Shown in pieces: positions 25,879 through 34,913 of a stretch of 64,000 nt of DNA. A program made the position numbers and the translations under genes. Every line of letters starts with the position of its first letter. The first letter of the stretch is position 1. Source of the DNA: Winogradskyella sp. MH6 (lineage in GTDB: Bacteria > Bacteroidota > Bacteroidia > Flavobacteriales > Flavobacteriaceae); contig NZ_CP094494.1 in the NCBI RefSeq assembly GCF_022810765.1, forward strand, positions 3,435,065-3,499,064, read 5' to 3'. The notes under the pieces are model-generated. The model was not told the origin of the DNA. It saw nothing but the letters and a program-made list of their open reading frames with translations, and made no database searches.

Positions 25879-27117
25879 TTGGCTAAAATAATTCCATTCA
25901 AAGCAGTAAAACCTACAAGAGCCATTGTTGGTCTTGTCGCTGCACGTCCTTATCAAAGTTATACCATAGACGAGAGGGAATCTAGAATGGGTTATAATCC
26001 TTACAGCTTTCTTCATATTGTAAATCCTGGATATAAATACGATCGGGAAGTTACAGGCGAAGAGCGTTATAAGCTTGTAAAAAACAGATACGAAGAGTTT
26101 AAAGAAGATGGCATTTTTGTTACCGAAAAAAAACCATCCCTTTATGCTTATAAAATTGTAAACAGACACAAGCAGGTATTTAACGGTATTATAGCTGCAA
26201 CTAGTACCGAAGATTATGAAAAAGACATCATAAAAAAACACGAAGATACTATTGCAAAACGCGAGCAGACGTTTAAAAACTATCTTCAAACCGTCGGTTT
26301 TAATGCAGAGCCTGTACTTCTAACCTATCCTGATAATGCTATTATTTCAGAAATCATTAAAGAAACCCAAAAAGGTCATGCCGAATTTGAGTTTACAATG
26401 ACCTATAGAGATACACATTATTTATGGAAAATTGATAATGAGGAAACTATAGCTAAAATTCAACAAGAATTTAAAAAAATGGAAACCATTTACATTGCAG
26501 ATGGTCACCACAGATCCGCTTCCTCGTATTTATTATATAAAGATGAAAAAGAAAAGAATCCAAACCATAATGGCTCTGAGTCTTACAACTTTTTTATGTC
26601 GTATTTAATACCTGAGTCAGATCTAGTAATTCAAGAGTTTTGTCGATTGGTTAAAGATCTCAACGGACTAACAAAAGAAGAATTTTTAATAAAGCTAGAT
26701 GCTGTTTTTAGAATTGAAAACAGAGGCTTAACTCCTTACAGTCCTTCTAAACCGCATCATTTTAGCATGTACCTAGATGGCGAGTTCTATTCGCTTTATT
26801 TGAGAAAAGCGAATTATAGTTTTGAAACTTCACTCGATAAACTTGATGCACAACTCTTGTACAAAACAATTTTAGAGCCTATACTAGGCATACACGATTT
26901 ACGCAATGACAATAGAATTGAATACGTGCACGGCAAACACGAAATGATTACGATAAAAACCAGTGTAGATAGTGGAAAGTTTAAAGTTGGCTTTGGCATG
27001 TGTCCTGCAACTGTACAACAACTAAAAGAAATTGCAGACGAAGGTCTTACTATGCCACCAAAAAGCACTTATATTTTGCCTAAACTTAGAAGCGGAATTA
27101 CAATTTATGAATATTAA
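25879..27117 (+). CDS. DUF1015-family protein
   Basis: A 412-residue protein of the DUF1015 family, starting at a TTG (MAKIIPFKAVKPTR), the N-terminus expected for the family. Conserved segments include SFLHIVNPG, GEERYKLVKNRYEEF, YAYKI, DGHHRSASSYLLY and the C-terminal FGMCPATVQQLKEIADEGLTMPPKSTYILPKLRSGI. Family members occur with serine and one-carbon genes in other phyla, and some have been called HTH-like regulators, but no activity is settled and no DNA-binding domain is evident here. It overlaps yggS by 11 bases, implying coupled translation. Confidence 0.87.
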   Translation: MAKIIPFKAVKPTRAIVGLVAARPYQSYTIDERESRMGYNPYSFLHIVNPGYKYDREVTGEERYKLVKNRYEEFKEDGIFVTEKKPSLYAYKIVNRHKQVFNGIIAATSTEDYEKDIIKKHEDTIAKREQTFKNYLQTVGFNAEPVLLTYPDNAIISEIIKETQKGHAEFEFTMTYRDTHYLWKIDNEETIAKIQQEFKKMETIYIADGHHRSASSYLLYKDEKEKNPNHNGSESYNFFMSYLIPESDLVIQEFCRLVKDLNGLTKEEFLIKLDAVFRIENRGLTPYSPSKPHHFSMYLDGEFYSLYLRKANYSFETSLDKLDAQLLYKTILEPILGIHDLRNDNRIEYVHGKHEMITIKTSVDSGKFKVGFGMCPATVQQLKEIADEGLTMPPKSTYILPKLRSGITIYEY

Positions 27118-27766
27118 AGAAAATCTAAATCACATAAAATCAAGCTTACCAGAACATGTCACTTTAGTTGCTGTTTCAAAAACCAAACCTGTAAGTGATT
27201 TAATGGAAGCTTATAATGCTGGTCAGCGTATTTTTGGCGAAAACAAAATTCAGGAAATGGCTGAAAAGTATCAACAAATGCCAAAGGATATAGAATGGCA
27301 TATGATTGGTCATGTACAGCGCAACAAAGTGAAATACATGGCTGATTTTGTGAGCTTAATTCACGGTATTGATAGTTTTAAGCTACTCAAAGAAATTAAT
27401 AAACAAGCTAAAAAGTGTAATAGGATTATAAATTGTTTGCTTCAAATTAAAATAGCCGAAGAAGATAGTAAATTTGGTATGTCTAAAAATGATGCCTCTA
27501 CCTTACTACAATCGGATGAATTTTCAGAATTAAAAAACATCAAGATTGTTGGTCTTATGGGAATGGCAACATTTACTGATGACATAACTCAAGTTGAAAG
27601 CGAATTTAAGTTTCTTAAAACCACTTTTGACCAACTTAAAACTCAAAACTCAGAACTCAAAACTCTAAGTATGGGTATGAGTGGTGATTATAAACTAGCC
27701 ATTGAGTGTGGCAGCACTATGATACGCGTAGGAAGTAGTATCTTTGGTGCAAGAAATTATAATTAA
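27107..27766 (+). CDS. yggS: YggS-family PLP homeostasis protein
   Basis: A 219-residue YggS/PROSC (PLPBP) protein, a single-domain fold-type III barrel that binds pyridoxal 5'-phosphate and keeps its level in balance. The PLP lysine is K25 in LVAVSKTKPVS. Other family segments are FGENKIQEM, WHMIGHVQRNKVK, LIHGIDSF, LQIKIAEEDSKFGM, VGLMGMATF, LSMGMSGDYKLAIECGSTMIRVGSSIFG. The ATG at 27107 lies inside the end of the DUF1015 gene; an earlier in-frame ATG (27032) would add residues unlike the family. The next reading frame opens directly after its stop, in the same frame. Confidence 0.93.
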   Translation: MNIKENLNHIKSSLPEHVTLVAVSKTKPVSDLMEAYNAGQRIFGENKIQEMAEKYQQMPKDIEWHMIGHVQRNKVKYMADFVSLIHGIDSFKLLKEINKQAKKCNRIINCLLQIKIAEEDSKFGMSKNDASTLLQSDEFSELKNIKIVGLMGMATFTDDITQVESEFKFLKTTFDQLKTQNSELKTLSMGMSGDYKLAIECGSTMIRVGSSIFGARNYN

Positions 27767-27802
27767 AAACTAAGTCTAAATTTAAAATATCTAATACCAA
27801 AA

Positions 27803-29164
27803 ATTTACGCAATACTAGACATAGAGACTACTGGTGGTAAATACAATGAAGAAGGCATTACAGAAATTGCTATTTATCGTTATGATGGTCACAAAGTAAC
27901 AGACCAATTTATTTCTTTAGTAAATCCTGAAAGAGAAATTCAGCCTTTTGTAGTTAACCTAACCGGCATCAATTCTAACATGCTAAAAAATGCACCTAAA
28001 TTCTATGAAGTTGCAAAACGTATCGTAGAAATTACAGAGGATTGTATTATTGTAGCTCATAATTCAGATTTTGATTATCGTATTCTAAAAACTGAATTTA
28101 AGCGTTTAGGTTTTCCATACAAAAGAAAAACCTTATGTACTGTAGAGCTGTCTAAACAACTCATTCCAGACATGGAATCTTATAGTTTAGGAAAACTTGC
28201 TAGAGCGCTTGGTATTCCTGTAAGCGATAGGCATCGTGCTAATGGAGATGCTATGGCTACAGTAAAACTTTTTAAAATGCTGCTTAATAAAGACTTAGAA
28301 AAAGTAATCATTAAGAGTACAGTAAAGAACGACAAAAAGCCAAAAATAGCTTCCAATCTCAAGAATATCATTGAAGAATTACCTACCGAAACAGGTGTGT
28401 ACTATGTACACAATGATAAAGGTGAAATTATCTACATCGGAAAAAGTAACAACATTAAAAAGCGAATCACACAACACTTTACCAATAAAAACTCTAAATC
28501 TAAAAAAATACAAGCCTTAGTTAGCGCTGTTACTTATGAAAAAACAGGTAGCGAACTGGCTGCACTTCTTAAAGAAAGTGCAGAAATAAAGAAGAATAAA
28601 CCTATTTTTAATCGTGCCCTTCGCAGAACCATTTTTACACACGCACTTTACAGTTTTACTGATAATAATGGCTATATAAATTTAAAAATAGACAAATCTA
28701 ATATTGAAGAAACTCCTATAACAACTTTTAGTACAAGGCCTAGTGGCAAACACTTTATCCATAAGGTAACAGACGAATATAATTTATGCCAAAAACTTAC
28801 TGGTATTTATTCTACAAAAACAAGTTGCTTTAATTACGAAGTAAAAGAGTGCTTAGGAGCTTGCGTTAATGAAGAACCTCCTTCAGAATACAATAAAAGA
28901 GTGAATGCGCTAATAGAGAAGTACAGCTATGAAAACAAAGACATGCTTCTTATTGACAGAGGCAGAGATGTGGACGAAAAAAGCGTTTTTCTAATAGAAA
29001 ATGGTGTTTTTAGAGGTATGGGCTTTTTTGATTTAAACCATCAAATAAATAACCGAGAAATTTTAGAATCGCTTATTACGCCAATGGAAAATAACAGAGA
29101 CACACAGCATATCATACATAGTTATATGCGTAGAAACAAAAGGCTTAAGGTGATTCACTTATAA
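27803..29164 (+). CDS. DEDDh exonuclease - GIY-YIG nuclease fusion
   Basis: A fusion of about 453 residues. The first domain is a DnaQ-like 3'-5' exonuclease: motif I AILDIETTGGKYNEEG, motif II VAHNSDFDYRILKTEFK, and motif III HRANGDAMATVKLF. The second is a UvrC-type GIY-YIG domain: GVYYVHNDKGEIIYIGKSNNIKKRI, followed by the UvrC-like linker with CFNYEVKECLGACV. It probably acts in DNA repair. The first ATG in frame (27980) would delete motif I, so the true start is upstream, where only ATT (27803, before YAILDIETT) and ATA (27794) are suitably placed; the start is therefore uncertain. The frame is open back to the yggS stop. Confidence 0.8.
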   Translation: MYAILDIETTGGKYNEEGITEIAIYRYDGHKVTDQFISLVNPEREIQPFVVNLTGINSNMLKNAPKFYEVAKRIVEITEDCIIVAHNSDFDYRILKTEFKRLGFPYKRKTLCTVELSKQLIPDMESYSLGKLARALGIPVSDRHRANGDAMATVKLFKMLLNKDLEKVIIKSTVKNDKKPKIASNLKNIIEELPTETGVYYVHNDKGEIIYIGKSNNIKKRITQHFTNKNSKSKKIQALVSAVTYEKTGSELAALLKESAEIKKNKPIFNRALRRTIFTHALYSFTDNNGYINLKIDKSNIEETPITTFSTRPSGKHFIHKVTDEYNLCQKLTGIYSTKTSCFNYEVKECLGACVNEEPPSEYNKRVNALIEKYSYENKDMLLIDRGRDVDEKSVFLIENGVFRGMGFFDLNHQINNREILESLITPMENNRDTQHIIHSYMRRNKRLKVIHL

Positions 29165-29194
29165 GAATATAGTTAGTTTTTGTATTTTTAAAAC

Positions 29195-30067
29195 GTGGAA
29201 TCAGAAAACAAACATAACTGGAGAACCAAACTACATGAAATAATTTATGAAGCAGATACACCTGCTGGCAAGTTATTTGACGTTGTTTTACTCATAGCAA
29301 TTCTTGCCAGCATAATTTTGGTTATGCTCGAAAGCGTAAGCAGTTTTGATGAAAAACACCACGATTTATTGAATATTGGAGAATGGATTATCACCATTCT
29401 ATTTTCTATTGAATACATCCTAAGAATTATAACCGTAAACAAGCCTATAAAATATATTACCAGCTTTTATGGAGTTATAGATTTACTATCTACCATACCT
29501 AAGTATTTATCCTTATTTTTTGCTGGAACTCATGCGCTAGTAGCTTTACGCGCACTCCGTTTATTAAGAATTTTTAGAATTTTAAAATTAGCTCGTTATC
29601 TAGGAGCTTCTAACCAGCTAGCAAGTGCGATTAAAGCAAGTAGAGCCAAAATTTCGGTATTCTTATTTGCGGTACTTATTGCCTCTGTAATTTTCGGAAC
29701 CATTATGTACATGGTAGAAGGCGCAGATAGCGGCTTTACCAATATACCAAAAAGCGTGTATTGGTGCATTGTAACCATGACAACTGTTGGATTTGGTGAT
29801 ATTGCACCAATAACACCATTAGGACAGTTTATTGCAGCTATTATTATGATTATGGGTTATGGAATCATCGCAGTACCAACTGGTATCGTTTCTGCTGAAT
29901 ATACCAAAGCTTCTAGTAGTGGAAACAAGAAAGTATCAAATGAAGAACACGAGCAATTAAAAACTGTTGTCTTAAATTCTCAATGTTGTATAAACTGTTT
30001 GGCAGAAAAGCATCAAGATGATGCCATATATTGCCATAAATGTGGATGCAAACTTCATCATGACTAA
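29195..30067 (+). CDS. Voltage-gated-type potassium channel with C-terminal zinc ribbon
   Basis: A 290-residue six-transmembrane ion channel of the inner membrane. S1 is about 29-45, S2 63-80, and S4 carries regularly spaced arginines in ALRALRLLRIFRILKLARYL (117-136). The pore has the selectivity filter TTVGFGD (196-202), followed by S6. The TVGFGD filter is potassium-selective. After S6 the tail carries C265-x2-C268 and C280-x2-C283, a zinc-ribbon-like knuckle that is unusual for bacterial Kv channels. The start is GTG at 29195. The gene overlaps miaA by 8 bases. Confidence 0.88.
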   Translation: MESENKHNWRTKLHEIIYEADTPAGKLFDVVLLIAILASIILVMLESVSSFDEKHHDLLNIGEWIITILFSIEYILRIITVNKPIKYITSFYGVIDLLSTIPKYLSLFFAGTHALVALRALRLLRIFRILKLARYLGASNQLASAIKASRAKISVFLFAVLIASVIFGTIMYMVEGADSGFTNIPKSVYWCIVTMTTVGFGDIAPITPLGQFIAAIIMIMGYGIIAVPTGIVSAEYTKASSSGNKKVSNEEHEQLKTVVLNSQCCINCLAEKHQDDAIYCHKCGCKLHHD

Positions 30068-30962
30068 AACCCTTATTTCTATAGTTGGCCCAACAGCCAT
30101 TGGCAAAACTGCTTTAAGTATAAAACTAGCTCAGCACTTTAAAACCGAGATTATCTCTGCAGATTCTCGTCAGTTTTTTAAAGAAATGAATATTGGCACT
30201 GCTGTACCTTCAACAGAGGAACAACAAGCAGCAAAGCATCATTTTATTCAGCATATATCTATAAAAGATAATTATAGCGTCGGCGATTTTGAACGTGATG
30301 CCATTTCAAAAATCTCTGAAATTCATAAAAAAAACGATGTTGCTATAATGGTTGGTGGCTCTGGTCTTTATGTAAAAGCTGTAACCAAAGGTTTAGACAA
30401 CTTTCCTGATGTAAATGGTAACATTCGTTTAGAGTTAAATGAAAGATTAAAAAATGAAGGACTAGAAGCTCTTCAAAAACAATTAAAAGACTTAGATCCT
30501 ATAGCATACAACTCCATTGCAATAGATAATCCACAACGCTTAATAAGAGCTTTAGAAATTTGTATTGGTACAGGAAAACCCTATTCTTCATTTTTAACCA
30601 ACCCAGAAAAGAACCGAAATTTTAAAACCATTTCCATTGGTTTAGATGCTGAACGATCTATAATCTACGACAGAATTAATCAACGTGTAGATATTATGGT
30701 GAAAAATGGTCTGTTAGAAGAGGTTAAAGCACTTTTACCATACAAACACCTTAACGCATTAAACACCGTTGGTTACAAAGAACTTTTTAAATACATTGAA
30801 GGTGAATGGGCACTAGACTTTGCCATTTCAGAAATTAAGAAAAATACCAGACGCTTTGCCAAACGCCAACTCACTTGGTTTAGAAAAGATCAAGCTATTG
30901 CATGGTTTGATTATACTTCTGATATAAACAGCATAATCAAACATATTGAAAATCAATCATAA
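30060..30962 (+). CDS. miaA: tRNA dimethylallyltransferase
   Basis: A 300-residue MiaA that adds a dimethylallyl group to N6 of A37 in tRNAs reading codons that begin with U. The P-loop is VGPTAIGKTALS near 9-20, followed by EIISADSRQFFKEMNIGTA, a hallmark of the family, then MVGGSGLYVKAV, DNPQRLIRALEI and the C-terminal FAKRQLTWFRKD. The start is the ATG at 30060, within the last codons of the channel gene; an upstream in-frame ATG at 30018 would add 14 residues unlike the family. A strong terminator follows directly. Confidence 0.95.
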   Translation: MTKTLISIVGPTAIGKTALSIKLAQHFKTEIISADSRQFFKEMNIGTAVPSTEEQQAAKHHFIQHISIKDNYSVGDFERDAISKISEIHKKNDVAIMVGGSGLYVKAVTKGLDNFPDVNGNIRLELNERLKNEGLEALQKQLKDLDPIAYNSIAIDNPQRLIRALEICIGTGKPYSSFLTNPEKNRNFKTISIGLDAERSIIYDRINQRVDIMVKNGLLEEVKALLPYKHLNALNTVGYKELFKYIEGEWALDFAISEIKKNTRRFAKRQLTWFRKDQAIAWFDYTSDINSIIKHIENQS

Positions 30963-30964
30963 AA

Positions 30965-30992
30965 AAATCCGATACAAATGTATCGGATTTTT
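30965..30992. terminator. Intrinsic terminator between miaA and response regulator
   Basis: AAATCCGATAC (30965-30975) pairs with GTATCGGATTT (30980-30990) around the loop AAAT, with T residues on the right and A residues on the left. It serves miaA and the convergent response-regulator gene. Confidence 0.92.
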
Positions 30993-31011
30993 AACTATAT
31001 ATTAAATTTTG

Positions 31012-31716
31012 CTATTCGTTAATCACCAATCTAAAACCTTCTCCGTGAATATTCAATATTTCAACTTTAGGGTCTGGTTTTAAGTATTTACGTAATTTGG
31101 CAATATATACATCCATACTTCGAGAGGTAAAATAGTTATCATCTCTCCAAATTTTTGTCAACGCCAATTCTCTTGGCATTAAATCGTTTTCATGTAACGC
31201 TAATAAACGTAATAATTCGTTTTCTTTTGGTGATAATTTTGTTGGCTCACCACCATCAAATTTTAAGAAACGAAGCTTAGAATTGAGATCAAAACGACCA
31301 ATCTTAAATTCAAACTGTTTACTATCTGCAACAGAATCTGTAGCCTTACGCTGCATAATTGCTTTAATTTTCATTAACAACACCTCGCTATCAAAAGGCT
31401 TGTTTAGATAGTCATCTGCACCAACTTTATACCCCTTAAGCACATCTTCTTTCATTGCTTTTGCGGTTAAAAATATAATTGGTACGTCTGTATTTTTTTC
31501 TCGTATTTCTTTAGCCAATGTAAATCCGTCCTTATAAGGCATCATTACATCTAAAATACATAGATCGTAATCGTCTTTTTTGAACTTTTCAAAACCTTCC
31601 ATTCCATTTTTGGCATGGACTACGTCGTAATCGTTCATCATTAAATAATCTTTTAAAACGGTCCCAAAATTTGGATCGTCTTCTACCAAAAGAATTTTCT
31701 TGTTTTGCTCTTCCAT
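31012..31716 (-). CDS. OmpR-family response regulator, RprY-like
   Basis: A 234-residue response regulator. The receiver domain occupies 1 to about 125, with the acidic pair in LLVEDDPNF, the phospho-acceptor D56 in CILDVMMP, and lysine in DDYLNKPFD. A winged-helix DNA-binding domain follows (about 135-232), with KLSPKENELLRLLALHEND and the recognition region SRSMDVYIAKLRKYL. It is 9 bases downstream of its kinase and translated after it. The pair resembles RprXY of Bacteroides by domain type and sequence flavour, which I offer as a likeness rather than a proven orthology. Targets and signal are unknown. Confidence 0.9.
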   Translation of the reverse strand: MEEQNKKILLVEDDPNFGTVLKDYLMMNDYDVVHAKNGMEGFEKFKKDDYDLCILDVMMPYKDGFTLAKEIREKNTDVPIIFLTAKAMKEDVLKGYKVGADDYLNKPFDSEVLLMKIKAIMQRKATDSVADSKQFEFKIGRFDLNSKLRFLKFDGGEPTKLSPKENELLRLLALHENDLMPRELALTKIWRDDNYFTSRSMDVYIAKLRKYLKPDPKVEILNIHGEGFRLVINE

Positions 31717-31725
31717 GATTCGTTT

Positions 31726-33294
31726 TTATGATATTAACGGTAGCTTTATTATAAAAGTACTACCCTTTCCTTTTTCACTTTCTACTGATATGTGACCTTG
31801 ATGGTCGTCTATTATTTGTTTTACATAGGCTAATCCGAGCCCATGTCCTTTTACATTATGTACATTTCCTGTGTGTTCTCTATAAAACTTTTCAAACACA
31901 CGCTTAGCCACTTGTTTAGACATTCCGTTACCTTGATCGGAAATTTTTAAAATAACACTGTTTCCTACATTCTCTGTATAAACGTCTATTTTTGGCTCAT
32001 CATCTGAATACTTAACAGCATTATCTAGAATATTAACTATAACATTTGTAAAGTGAGACTCATTTGCTAAAACTGAGGTTTTTGTTGCATTGAGATGTGT
32101 TTTTACATAGCCTTTTCTATCTTCTACAATTAACTCAATATGAGTAATTGCATCTTCCACTAAGTCGTGTAACTCTAGTCTTTCCTTACTTATGTTAAGC
32201 TCATTTTTTTCTAGTTTAGATATTCGTAATACATTTTCTACCTGTGCATGCATACGCTTGTTTTCATCCTTAATCATGCCCAAATATCGCTTCACTTTAT
32301 CCTGATCTGCTATGATTTTAGGATTTTTAATAGCATCCAAAGCTAAGTTTATCGTCGCTATTGGTGTTTTAAACTCGTGCGTCATGTTATTGATAAAATC
32401 TGTCTTTATCTGAGATATTTGACGTTGTCTTATCAATTGATAAATTGCGCTAGAGTATGCCAAAATGATAACACCTGTAAATACTATAGACAACACAATC
32501 ATCTTAAGTATTGAAGACAACAAAAACTTTTTTCTATCCGGAAAATCTACCCAAAGTCTATAGCTACTTTCGTTGTTAGTATCCAAGAAAATTGGTATCC
32601 CAAAATAAGCATTGCTTTTATTAAAGTTTCTTGTCTGTACCTTGGTTGCCAAGTCATCATCATAAATAGCAAACTCAAAATCTAGATTTATACCTTCATC
32701 CTTAAGCTGCCTTCTTAGTAAAGTTTCAACTTGTAAGGCTGTAACTCTTTTGTAAATAGGCACTTCTTTCAACAATGTTTTAAACGTATCTTCATAAGCC
32801 TTCTTATCTATATCCGAAAGATTAGAAAACTCTACTAAAGTTTTTGTAGGCTTAATACCTTGATTACCGTCTATTGTTGATCTATCAAAGTACTCTGTTG
32901 TACGCTCACTAGTAAAATTACTTATATCTATACTGTCTGTATCAATTTCAAAGAACAATGAAGGCACCTTAAAGCGCTCTTCTAAAATAGTATTACGGTG
33001 AATGATGGTTTGATCGTTGACCTCATCTTCTGTCGTAATATACAATTGTCTTATAGCAGTGGAATCTGGCTCTCTATTATTTGCAATATAAGGTTGAATT
33101 AAGGCATAGAATTTCCCAATCTCATAATCTTGAATGTCTCTAGACACAAAGCTTAATGCTCTGGTTACACTACGAGTAAAATTCTTTTCTTCATTCTCTA
33201 AACTATTGTTGATAAAGAACGATTGCACAAAAATTATACCTATGAGCGATAAGCTCATTAAAACCACCAATAAGATGAATAGTTTTTTACTCAT
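31726..33294 (-). CDS. Membrane sensor histidine kinase
   Basis: A 522-residue histidine kinase. One transmembrane segment lies at about 4-24. A long periplasmic sensor follows (about 25-265) with no recognised ligand domain. The second membrane segment is at about 262-285 (IVLSIVFTGVIILAY). The HisKA domain has the phosphorylated histidine in FINNMTHEFKTPIA. The HATPase domain shows VIVNILDNAVKYSD (N box), ISDQGNGMS (G1) and KGHGLGLAYVK (G2). It signals to the response regulator encoded 9 bases downstream. A -7-type box lies only four bases from its ATG. Confidence 0.92.
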   Translation of the reverse strand: MSKKLFILLVVLMSLSLIGIIFVQSFFINNSLENEEKNFTRSVTRALSFVSRDIQDYEIGKFYALIQPYIANNREPDSTAIRQLYITTEDEVNDQTIIHRNTILEERFKVPSLFFEIDTDSIDISNFTSERTTEYFDRSTIDGNQGIKPTKTLVEFSNLSDIDKKAYEDTFKTLLKEVPIYKRVTALQVETLLRRQLKDEGINLDFEFAIYDDDLATKVQTRNFNKSNAYFGIPIFLDTNNESSYRLWVDFPDRKKFLLSSILKMIVLSIVFTGVIILAYSSAIYQLIRQRQISQIKTDFINNMTHEFKTPIATINLALDAIKNPKIIADQDKVKRYLGMIKDENKRMHAQVENVLRISKLEKNELNISKERLELHDLVEDAITHIELIVEDRKGYVKTHLNATKTSVLANESHFTNVIVNILDNAVKYSDDEPKIDVYTENVGNSVILKISDQGNGMSKQVAKRVFEKFYREHTGNVHNVKGHGLGLAYVKQIIDDHQGHISVESEKGKGSTFIIKLPLIS

Positions 33295-33298
33295 CAGC

Positions 33299-33306
33299 CA
33301 AATTTA
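33299..33306 (-). promoter_or_regulatory. Putative -7 box at the histidine kinase start
   Basis: On the minus strand this reads TAAATTTG, matching TAnnTTTG, and ends four bases before the ATG at 33294. If used, the message would be leaderless. I see no -33 TTG at the right distance. Confidence 0.35.
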
Positions 33307-33360
33307 ACATTTTAACATTTAGCATAAATTATGTTTAACCTTACATTAACAATCGTAATC

Positions 33361-33954
33361 TTACTTAGATTTAGATTTTTGCAGTAATTCTTTATGGATA
33401 AGTTGTACCTCTTTCTTAGCGTCTTCAAGATCATTGTTATGAATAACAAAGTGTGATTTTTTTACCTTCTCTTCATCAGAGAGTTGATTACCAATGATAG
33501 ATTCCACTTTTTGTCTTGTAGAACCATCGCGCTTCATAACACGCTCTATTCTTAAATTTTTATCTGCTACAACTGTAATTATGTAGTCATATTGGTATTC
33601 TAAATTGTTCTCAAAAATTATGGCGGCTTCTTTTATGATATAAGGTGAATCTTGCTTTTTTAGCCAACGCTTAAAATGTGAAGCTACTTTTGGATGAACA
33701 ATAGCGTTCATTTTTGATAGTAGGGTTTTGTCGTTAAAAATTTTGGAAGCCAAATACTCTCTATTCAATTTACCGTCTCTATAAGCAGCATCACCAAAAA
33801 GAGATGAGAGCTTTCGTTTTATAACTTTAGAGCGGTTCATTAAAGCCTTTGCTTCTTTATCTGCAATGTAAACAGGTATGTTTTGAGACTCAAACCACTT
33901 TGCAATGGTAGTTTTACCACTTCCTATTCCCCCTGTTAAACCAACTATTATCAT
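33361..33954 (-). CDS. coaE: Dephospho-CoA kinase
   Basis: A 197-residue kinase for the last step of coenzyme A synthesis, phosphorylating the 3'-hydroxyl of dephospho-CoA. It has the P-loop VGLTGGIGSGKTT (8-16), the DxD-like IPVYIADKEAKALM, LNREYLASKIF, IVHPKV, and the lid segment MKRDGSTRQKVESIIGNQLSDEEK. The start is the ATG at 33954, one base after the stop of the YbbR gene, so both are translated from one message. coaBC of the same pathway lies 15 kb away. Confidence 0.95.
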   Translation of the reverse strand: MIIVGLTGGIGSGKTTIAKWFESQNIPVYIADKEAKALMNRSKVIKRKLSSLFGDAAYRDGKLNREYLASKIFNDKTLLSKMNAIVHPKVASHFKRWLKKQDSPYIIKEAAIIFENNLEYQYDYIITVVADKNLRIERVMKRDGSTRQKVESIIGNQLSDEEKVKKSHFVIHNNDLEDAKKEVQLIHKELLQKSKSK

Positions 33955-33955
33955 A

Positions 33956-34912
33956 CTATAACCTTATGAAATCAATTCGTTTTTGCTTTATGTTTATTCG
34001 CTTAATAAACTCTGGCATTTTGGTTATCTTAGGAACAAAATAAGCCTGATTATCATTCACCTGACTATAATCGCACTCAACAATAAAATCGGAAGAATCT
34101 ATTAAGTTAAAACTTTCTAAATCTACGTAATAAGATAGCAATACTGTTTTAGGGAAATAGTTAATAAGCACATTTTGTGGCTTGTTAATTATTGTCAAAG
34201 GCACCTCAATCTTACCTTCAGTAAAACGCTTAACTTCGGCTTCAACATTTATAGATTTTGGAAATACTTCAATATTTTCAATATCATCTAACTTAAGAGT
34301 TGTATTAATATTTGTATTAACGTCAGTTAACTTTAATTCATTAGTCACAACAGATGTAATATCTTTTATTTCATCTTTTGGCCCAACAATTTTTACACTA
34401 TCCTGACTAAGGGAAAAATCACCTTTGATATCAAAACCTGTAGTATAACCAATATTAGTTTTTAACTCGACAGGCACAAACTTAGATGCCCTTTTAGAAT
34501 AAGGGATATGTAATGTTTCGGGCTTTAATGAACGTATTTTATAAGATGATCCCAACTGCTCTTCTAATAGATAACTATTTTTTTGCACCTCAAAAACTAA
34601 CTCATCAGCATTTGTAATAACATCTTCATTTGCATTTAATAGAATCGTTTCTGTATTATTAAAAATGAAAGGAACAAGTGCAAAGCCTTTAGCTTCTACC
34701 ACAGTTTCAATAACATTAGACGTATCTTCTTTAATTATTATTTCTTCCGCTAGGTCTGTAAACTGTATTTTGAGTTTTATAAGTTGATTATAATCACTTG
34801 AGAGTTTAGAAAAAATTAAAAAAATAAATGCAATACCGAAAAAGATTCCGAAACGGTTAATATTTCGTTTTTTTAGGACATCTAATATGTTAGATTTTTT
34901 CTTAGAACACAT
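33956..34912 (-). CDS. YbbR-like domain protein
   Basis: A 318-residue protein with a single N-terminal membrane segment (about 20-38, FGIFFGIAFIFLIFSKLS) and a periplasmic part made of YbbR-like beta domains, for example VPVELKTNIGYTTGFDIKGDF and the SQDSVKIVGPKDEIKDI signature typical of YbbR repeats. In Firmicutes, YbbR proteins (CdaR) regulate the diadenylate cyclase CdaA; no such cyclase gene is adjacent here, so that role cannot be transferred. It lies between coaE (1 base) and a GT2 gene (1 base), in a clear operon. Confidence 0.85.
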   Translation of the reverse strand: MCSKKKSNILDVLKKRNINRFGIFFGIAFIFLIFSKLSSDYNQLIKLKIQFTDLAEEIIIKEDTSNVIETVVEAKGFALVPFIFNNTETILLNANEDVITNADELVFEVQKNSYLLEEQLGSSYKIRSLKPETLHIPYSKRASKFVPVELKTNIGYTTGFDIKGDFSLSQDSVKIVGPKDEIKDITSVVTNELKLTDVNTNINTTLKLDDIENIEVFPKSINVEAEVKRFTEGKIEVPLTIINKPQNVLINYFPKTVLLSYYVDLESFNLIDSSDFIVECDYSQVNDNQAYFVPKITKMPEFIKRINIKQKRIDFIRL

Positions 34913-34913
34913 T

